Made by a program: the position numbers and the translations under genes
Notes under the pieces: model-generated
What the model saw: the letters and a program-made list of their open reading frames with translations, nothing else
Databases searched by the model: none
What the model was told of the DNA's origin: nothing
Assembly (NCBI GenBank): GCA_964017125.1
Contig: OZ024903.1
Coordinates: 88,199,093-88,263,092, forward strand
Length of the DNA: 64,000 nucleotides
Direction: 5' to 3'
Source: Flabesymbios commensalis
Taxonomy: Eukaryota; Annelida; Polychaeta; Terebellida; Flabelligeridae
In this document: positions 48,301-57,300 of the stretch, piece after piece
Numbering within the stretch: the stretch's first letter is position 1
Layout: every line of letters begins with the position of its first letter

Positions 48301-51300
48301 ATTGCAGTTCAAGCACAGCCAGTTCATTACTGATTTGCCTAACACACTAAAAGAAAACTCTAAGCGATTCTGGTCTTATTGTACATCAAAAACAAAAAAA
48401 TATACTTAGAACAAATTGTCATGAAGGTCTAAGCGCCATCAATCCCAATAATAATTAGGTTCAATACATATTTTGAATTAACTTCTAATAACAACACTGG
48501 TGAGTCAATATCTTTTGTAGTGGCTGAGATAACTTTTAAAATGACTGTGATGACTTCCTTAGTGGCCAACATCATCTTTGTGGTGGCTGAGATAGCTTTT
48601 TAAAGTGCCTGTGATCACGTCTTCAATGGTTAAGATCACTTTTGTAGTGACAGAGATCACTTTTTAAGTGGCTGATATCAGTGTGTTAGTGGCCAAGATC
48701 ACCTTTGTAGTGGTTGACATAATTTTCAAGAAGGATGTCATCATTTATTCAGTGGCCAAGATCACTTTTGTAGTGAATGAGACAACTTTTAAAGTGGCTG
48801 TGATCACTTCTTCAGTGGTAAATATCATTTTTTTGTTGGGTGACACCAGTTTTTCAATGACCAAGATCACCTTTGTGGAGGCTGAGTTACTTTTTAAAGA
48901 GGCTGTGATTATTACTTCAGTGGTCAAGATCATTTATGTGATGGGTGAGATAACTTTTAAAGTGTCTGTGTGTGATGACTACTTAAGTGTGCAAAATCAG
49001 TTCGTTTGTGGCCAAGGTCACCTTTGTAGAGGCTCAGATAACTTTTAAAGTGGCTTCAGTGGCTGACATCAGTTTGTTAGTGACCAAGATCACCTTTGTA
49101 GTGGCTGAGATAATTATTAAGGAGGATGTGATCACTTCTTATGTGCCTAAGATCACTTATATAGTGACTGAGATCATTTTTAAAGTGGTTGTGATCACTT
49201 CTTTCGTGACCAAGATGACTTTTGTAGTGGATGAGATAATTTTTAAAGTAGCTTCAGTGGCTGACATCAGTTTGTTTGCAGCCAAGATCACCTGTGTAGT
49301 GGCTGAGATAATTATTAGGGAGCATGTGATCACTTCTTAAGTGGCCAAGATCACTTATATAGTGGCTAAGATAACTTAGTGGATGAGACAACGTTTAAAG
49401 TGGCTGTGATCACTTTTTCAGTGGCCAAGATCATTTTTGTAGTTGCTGCGATAATTTTTAAAGTGGTTGTGTCTTTTTCGGTGGCCAATATCATATTTGA
49501 AGTGGCTGAGATCACTTTTAAAGTGGCTTCAGTGGTGACATCAGTTTGTTAGTGGCCACGATCATCTTTGTAGTGTCTGAGATAATTATTAAGGAGGATG
49601 TCATCACTTCCTTATTGATCAGTGATATTGATCTGTGATATTGACCGAGCTATAACTCAATATAAATTTTTCGGTAATTGCAGCACAAATTTACATAAAA
49701 ATGGCACGTGGGATTTTTTTCAGCTTCTGAAAAAAGCTAATCGTTTTCTACGGTTTTTTTACAAGCTAGATACACAAATTAGAAGTATATTTACGAGGGT
49801 GCACTGGAACCCTATTTTTCGACTAGACTAATAAGCTTATCAAATCCACATCCAAAGGTTATAAAAATAATTGTAAATAATAGCAAAAATAATGTGAAAC
49901 ATAGAAAATAAAAAAACACAAAATAGAAAGTGAAATGAAATTTAATTTGACACATAGACTACACATAGGCGCAAAAAATGTTCCATCAATGACACATTTG
50001 GCAGCCATGTTTTTAAATGTCGTTTATGTATTGCAAAACAACTTCAAACCCTTTAATCAGTACATTTGTAAACAAATTGATGATTAATTATCACTCCCTA
50101 TGTTATTTCTGTGAGATAGTCGGCCATTTTGAATTTTACCCTCCTAAAAATCCTCCTATGAATATCCAGAGTAAACAAATTGTGTGTGGCTAGTCCAGAA
50201 CTTATACAAAACGGTGGTACAAAAATATGTTGGTAAGGAATTTGTTTTAGGTTTCTTACTAACTTTCCCTGACTATCAGTAAGAGCCTACCTATGCATGC
50301 GAATTCTGGAGGTGACTGGCGGCAACCGTTGTCAGTCCATTAACATCAATGACTGTAAGTAACAGAGTATACCCTTCAGCCGTGAGAGATGGAGTCCCAC
50401 AAGGTTCGCTCCTTGGCCCATTCCTCTTCACGCCATACACTTTGCCGATAGGTGCCACAATTATGTAGGAGCCTTGGTGTCAGGTACATTTATATTTGCC
50501 GACGACACACAGATCTACATTACGTTTCATATTTTGTAATGATGCAGATTGAAAATCTATACTTGCCAGAACTGGGAAATCCATGCCTAGATAGAAGTAG
50601 TGAATTGTTGTTTACGTCACATTTCGGCACTAATGCTCATTTGGGTGAACATGTAATCGCTAAAAACAGTGCAGTCCTATGATGAGATGAATGAAATACA
50701 TATGATGATGTGAGGGGATGTGATAGAGCTTGGTGGGTTGCTGCTACTGTTTTCCTTCACCCAGCAAAACAGGGGTTCTGGGTATGTCTAGGGAATTCAC
50801 CCCAAGGCATGCCCAGATGTCCAGAGACTCCGGTTTTTTTTGCAGTAATGCATAGACTGAAACTCAATGATGATAAGACTGAGTTTGTCGTTATGGTATC
50901 ATTGAACACTTTCAAATTATCAACATCGAGCCCGTAACAATTGTGGACGTCAGTATTTCACCAATTTTTCCTCACGGAATATTTGTGACTGCAACTCACT
51001 TTTTACAAGGTGTGTCAAAGCATCAGCTCGCAAAGCGACAGTAAGAGTAATTGCATGAATACCACGCCACGAACTAATCTTTGTGATGTGGATGCAGCTT
51101 CACCGGCTACCGATACAGCAGCTAAATATAAGGTGATGCTGCTGACATTCCTCGGAGAATCAAGCTATTTTTACACAACCGCATTCATTCACCAAGTCAT
51201 TTGGCGATCGAGTTTTGGCAATCGAGTTGTGGAACACTCTCCCCACATCACTGAGAAATATTCACGAGCCCAGCGCTCTTTAAATATATATATTTGAATC

Positions 51301-54300
51301 ACCCTATTTTATTGGCCTCATAAAAAATATTCAAACATATCAGTGGGACAGATCTGCATATTTTACCATTGACCTCTTCGATCCTTTCTAACTGAATTAT
51401 TGCTAACACTCCAAGTATATCCGCCTCCAGTCCTACACAATCCACACCATATTACTGACTGTGACGTAAGATAGATTTGTATGTCACAAGGTGATGAAAA
51501 ATGTGCCCTTCATGCTAAAAGTTAGGGGTTTCCAAACGGGACATGGTGGTACCAGGTGATTGATGAGACATGTAAGGTAAACAAATTTTAGCATACTCAT
51601 AATTATGCAATTTTACAGGACACAGAAAAGTTACATCCTTAGAAAAGTGCTACTTTTATTTTGGAATATTGAATTTCAGCGCTTTTTAAACTTTATTAAT
51701 TTGCCATCCTGTGTGTAATAAAAGGGAGATTCATAATGCTTTTAAGATTGTCGAAAAACATTGGTGTCTGTTTTTTTTTATTTCCTGGTGTTTTAAAAAT
51801 ACAGAATATTTGGGCTCGAGGGTAACCATGAACAAGCCTCATTTCAAGTACTTTGCTGCCACAATGAAGTTCTACTACCATAATGAGGATCCCTCATAAT
51901 CAACAGCTCATTCACACCTGACTGATTATAATACCATAGGCATACCATAATAATTAGTCTGAACTTGATCAAAAATAACTCAGCCTTCCCTGCTTAGAAT
52001 GTAGTGGTCGGACAAAAATTAATAATATAGTGGTGTGTTGTAAAGGGTAAATAATGCACCGAGCATCCCTGGGTTTCTGCACAGACCGTATAATATTCAA
52101 CCGTGGCAGGCGGCCACAATATACTGACAGCTGGTAGATCAGTAGGTGGATCAATGTGTGCGTTGCCAAATGGCTGTTATACGCGAATAGCTGTAATACG
52201 CGCTAAAGTTATACTTTAGGTGAGTTGCGATAAAAAAAATCCCGGCAGATTATCACCTTCAATAATCAAATTGTTAGTGATATTATTAATCTATTAGTTT
52301 ATGGTATATTTCGGTTTCTTCAAGTATAATAAATACGTTTATCAGTATATCCATAAAGTGGTTTTATTATGAATTATGTATTTGTATGTTTCGGTTTCTT
52401 CAAGTATATTAAATATGTTTGTCAGTATAATGATAAAGTAGTTTTGCGTTTAAACTTTCTGTTTGTAAGTATAGTTTACCTCATCTCTGTCAATGTTGGG
52501 GAGATATCAAATAATCAGATAATTATTGTGCAATGTTGAACACAAGTCATGTCGATTGAGAAATAACTTACTTGTCCCATTAATAAGCTGATAACTATGC
52601 CAATCACAAGAGCTTGGAAAACATCTGTCCATATTACTCCACGAAATCCACCCTAGAAGGAAATACATAAGCAATAGAATATAGAATCCTATCAATGTAA
52701 ACAATTATTGTGTTTTGTGGTATATTGCAATGTGCTTTGTGGTACTTTGCATTGTGCTTTGTGATACAATAAATTGTGCTTTGTGGTAAATTGCATTGTG
52801 ATTTGTGGAATATTGCATTGTGCGTTGTGGTACATTTAATGGGGCTTCGTGGTACATTACATTGTGCTTTGTGGTGAATTGCATTGTGATTTGTGGAATA
52901 TTGCATTGAGCGATGTGGTACATTGCATTGTGCGTTGTGGTACATTGCATTGTGCTTTGTGGTACATCGCATTGTGCTTTGTGGTAAATTGCAATCTGAT
53001 TTGTGGAATATCGCATGGTGCGTTGTGGTCCACCATGCGATTATACATAATACATTGTGCCATCATTGCATCTTGCAATGTAGAAATCCCACATCACGTC
53101 AGGTCCCTTAGCTGATCACTATAAAAATGAAACATATATGGGAAAATTGGAAAACTTACAAATAGGGTATACAGGTCGGTGTTAGTTTGTATTTATTTCA
53201 ATAAATACAACAGTAGCACATTGCTTTGATGACTATTTGCTTCAAACCAGACGTCGTAATGTACTGGGTCACGTTTATCTGTTTATACAGTTGATGTGAA
53301 CTCTGGCAAATCGTATCTGGAATTAATTACTCCTAGATACTGTGCATGCCTTATTCCACTATTTGGTGTTATGTGTAACTTTAATATACAATCCATGACT
53401 GTATACCCAATGCTTCCAGACGATATACGTAAAAATGTCCCATTTTGAAGTACAATTCGTTAAATGTAAGCTTCAAAACTATTTATTTGGAGGAAACAGG
53501 GCATCAAAGCAAACAATAAATTAATCTCCAAATGCAGCTATGGAAACACTTGGAGTTAAAGAAAAAATAATCTGCGGCGAAGTAGATGGTGATTTATCAG
53601 GAAACCAGTAATCTTCACAAATATTAGAGTGACATGCAAAACAACAGTTCGAATGATCTGGCTAGTTAAATGGATAGACGACTGTTCTGTTCATAATACG
53701 CGGGACAAGGGGAGGGAGGGGGGGGGGGGGGGGGGTCACAAAGCACCGTGTCATAGACATAGAGTAATTTTCAAAGTATCATCAAATAATTGTATACATG
53801 TGTTTTTGTATGTGTAAAAAACAGCTACAGAACTATTTCCTTTGTGAGAGTGTTGAGCTATAAAATGTATGATGCAATAATCATTGTTGCCTATCCGACC
53901 CGAGGATGATGGAGTTGAGTGGAAGGTCACGTCGTATAGGCATGTCTAGGGTTACCGGTATATCCCCTAGGCATGCCCAGAACCCCATATCGGATGAGTG
54001 AAGTGAAACTCTGTGTGAAGAACCCACCAGGTTCAATGACTCCACCCTCACATCAACATCTGTACATCATTTTTGTTATTTACACAGACTGCCCTTTTTC
54101 AGCTTATTACAAAGTCAATTAGATTAAAGGGGATTAAAGTGTTTCTAGTGTTTCTATTTTAATGTTTCAAGACATTATTCTAGCAATTGTCCTCATCAGC
54201 TGCAATAGAGGGTTACCTATGCTAACATATTTTACGACTACTCAGCACATACAACGTGCAGTCATGTGACACAAACGTATCTGGCGTTGATAAGACGTTG

Positions 54301-57300
54301 TTCTAGCACGCCGTACGTGCTTCTGGCGGTCTTCTGGCGTGCACATTGATGTGTTCTCATGTTCTAAATTGTGTCACCAAGACATGGGTGGTGAGTCATG
54401 TATTTGTGACTGGTTGTACAGCTCTTGTTAGGGGATGAAATTGATGGCAATAAATTATTTTTTGAATTAAACAGAAACGAAGGAGTAGATAATATGTTAT
54501 TCATGGTTCCTGGAGGCAGGTCAAAACATCGTAATCGTGTCACACTAAGTACCAGAGTGAGTAAAACTTAACCACTTTCTAGAAAACAAGGAGTTGCATA
54601 TATAGGCATGTTAGATAGTTCTGGCTACTGTAGTTAGCGATCGAGTCATTTATATTTGCTAATGTAGTTCGAATTCTAAATTTGTGTAAAATAATAATTA
54701 TATCAGGTCATGTATTTTCCATCACGGTGGCCACATGTGTAAACTGTATATATTTCAGGTTAATAGCATAATTAGGCCCGGCCGAAGGCAATAGGGGTGC
54801 CCTGTGGGGGGTCAGTTCTTTATTTCGACAGGTCTATATTCGGACAGGTCTATATTCTGACAGGTCTATATTCTGACAGGTCGATATTCCGACAGGGCGT
54901 TATTCCGACAGGTCGTTATTCCGGCAGGTCGTTATTCCGCCAGATCTATATTCCGACAGGTCGCTATTCCGACTGGACTATATTCCGACAGGTCATTATT
55001 CCAATAGGTCCCTGAGGTAGTGTGGATTAACCTCTTTGTATTATATCTACACTCAGATTTCACTTCAACAAAACTAATGGGATAGGGGCCTATATTACTA
55101 TAATTATTATTATTATATAACGAGATTCATGATGAAAACGCAATAATTAATCCCATAGAAACACGTGTAGGCAACATGTGTTTAAAATTAGCTAAACCGT
55201 TTATAATGAAAACGTCCTTTAAACACGTTAACCTGCCACGTTTACTCTCCACGAAACGAAAAATATTTTGCGCGGGGCATTATTCAAAAACATTTCTTAG
55301 CTAAAATAAAATAACACAAGTAAATGCAATTATTATTTGTTGAAATTGCTAAATTGTAGCCTACCATCAATATGTATTTTGGACGGCATTAGAACAGTAC
55401 TAGGAGGTCGCTCAATAAAATTTTGTTCAATTTAGTAGTTGGTAAATGTATGATTTTTCGATCTGAAATTTTCTGAGCAGTCAGGGAAAAACCAGAGAAA
55501 TTTATGGAAACCTTGTAAAATTAAATTTATTTATTTATCATAATTAAATATACATAATTAACATAGACCTGTCATAATTCTACAAATATACATTAATATT
55601 GCAAAACATTGTGTACATTATGATATCAACTACAGGTGGCTTACTACGTTTGATATCCAGAATACAATAATTTTATATAAATTATAATTACACCTAAAAT
55701 TAAAAACGTGCAAATGTATGATGGCCCATAGACGCCAGGAACGGCCAGGAATAAAATAAATTAAAAGGACGCTACACAAGCGAGAAGGACGCAAGAGAAT
55801 AACAGTTAAAATCACTCTTTTTCTTATAATTTTGTGAGTGTAGATATTGTGTGATTACTTGAAGAGTATTATAGACAACGGAAAAATTGAAAAAAACACA
55901 ATGTAGACTGGCCTTTTCTTGATTAGTTAGAGCTAACAGTCAGTCAACGTGAATCAACCCTGTGATCCAAAAATCATTTTTTTAAATAATGTCCAGTGTG
56001 CGCAAAGCGCACCCCTAACTTGCTGCCAGAGCGCACCACCTGCTGCGCTTTGGGTGCAGATCTGTATCATTTGGGATATGAGCTTGTCCTAAAGCGCACC
56101 ACCCTGTCCATATCAATGGTTATATTAGTCACAGCCAGCCAGTTGTGTTTGGCTACTTTCCGTCAAAATGAATAAACTGGGCCTATATAGACTATATTAT
56201 ATTTCATGGAAATTTAGGGTAAAAAATTGACAAAAAATTTTTTTGGTTGTGGTTATTCATAATCTAACTAAAATATAATTTAATCTTGTCCCTACATGTA
56301 TCGGTACAGGAGGTGCGCTTTAGGACGTATAACAACCACTGGACACTAGGGGGTGCCCTTTGAGAACACTGGGGGTGCGCTTTGTGCACAGTGCACCCAA
56401 AGCGCCCCCTTTCCTGAATTTTTTTTTTTTCAAATAAAAGGAGTAAAAATGGCTTAAACACACAGAAAAAATTAGGAAATATATTTTATCAGCATCCGGA
56501 CCACCTGCCAATGTGGTCATGTTGTTTCCATCATGTTATAAAAAGATTTCCCCCTTTTTAGTTAGGGGGTGCGCTTAAGGGTGTTCTCCCCTAATAATGC
56601 GTGTTCACGCAATAATAATGCGTGCCCACGCAATAGTCAGCACATGGCCAGCTGCTTGTGAAACCCCTGTTGAGTCCCCGCTACCTATACAGCAGGGGCT
56701 CGTTTCACTCAGAAAATCTCACCTTAACTTCATTTACCATTAAAAAGTTAAGATGATATAAAATGATCTTTACTTTTCAATGAATGACCTAAACTAGGGC
56801 AGCGCTAAGTAAATATTTTTTAATGAAACGAGCCCCAGACCCAGTGTTGGAGTAGTGTTGGGCCAGCGTCGTAGACGATTTGTCGGCATAAAACCAGCAA
56901 TGGTCTGCGACACTGGCCCACCATTGAACCGAAATTGGGTGGGTAGGCCTTCATAGTGTGTATCGTAGAGATACGCGCAGCACGATTCACTGGCAAGTAT
57001 CAAATAGATGTTAGCCAGCACCAGTGATGGTGGTGGAATGAATGAACATTGAAGATATATATTTTAAGTTTGGCCTTAGAGTTAGGGAACTCCTTTTCTA
57101 GCATGATCTGCATCACCACTAGTTAGGCCTACCAGTAGGCCTAACTTTTATTGGCAATTATTTAAAAAAGGCTAATTTGACGCCCCATTATAAAATAATT
57201 AATATAATAGTGGGACCAGTTAATTATCAATGTCTTTAAAAGCTACAATCATAAGGCTATACAAAATATCGATGTATATTAAAAAATATATTAGTTTTAA

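Noticed and set aside
48668-49340. Open frames of 126 and 117 codons with repeated ITFVV-like segments
   Set aside because: Products of the 21/63-bp minisatellite, whose period preserves any frame; no start context or domain.
52634-53115. Five overlapping open frames of 66-112 codons on both strands
   Set aside because: They all read through the 22-bp minisatellite and give monotonous peptides; only 52572-52652 within this area is a real exon.
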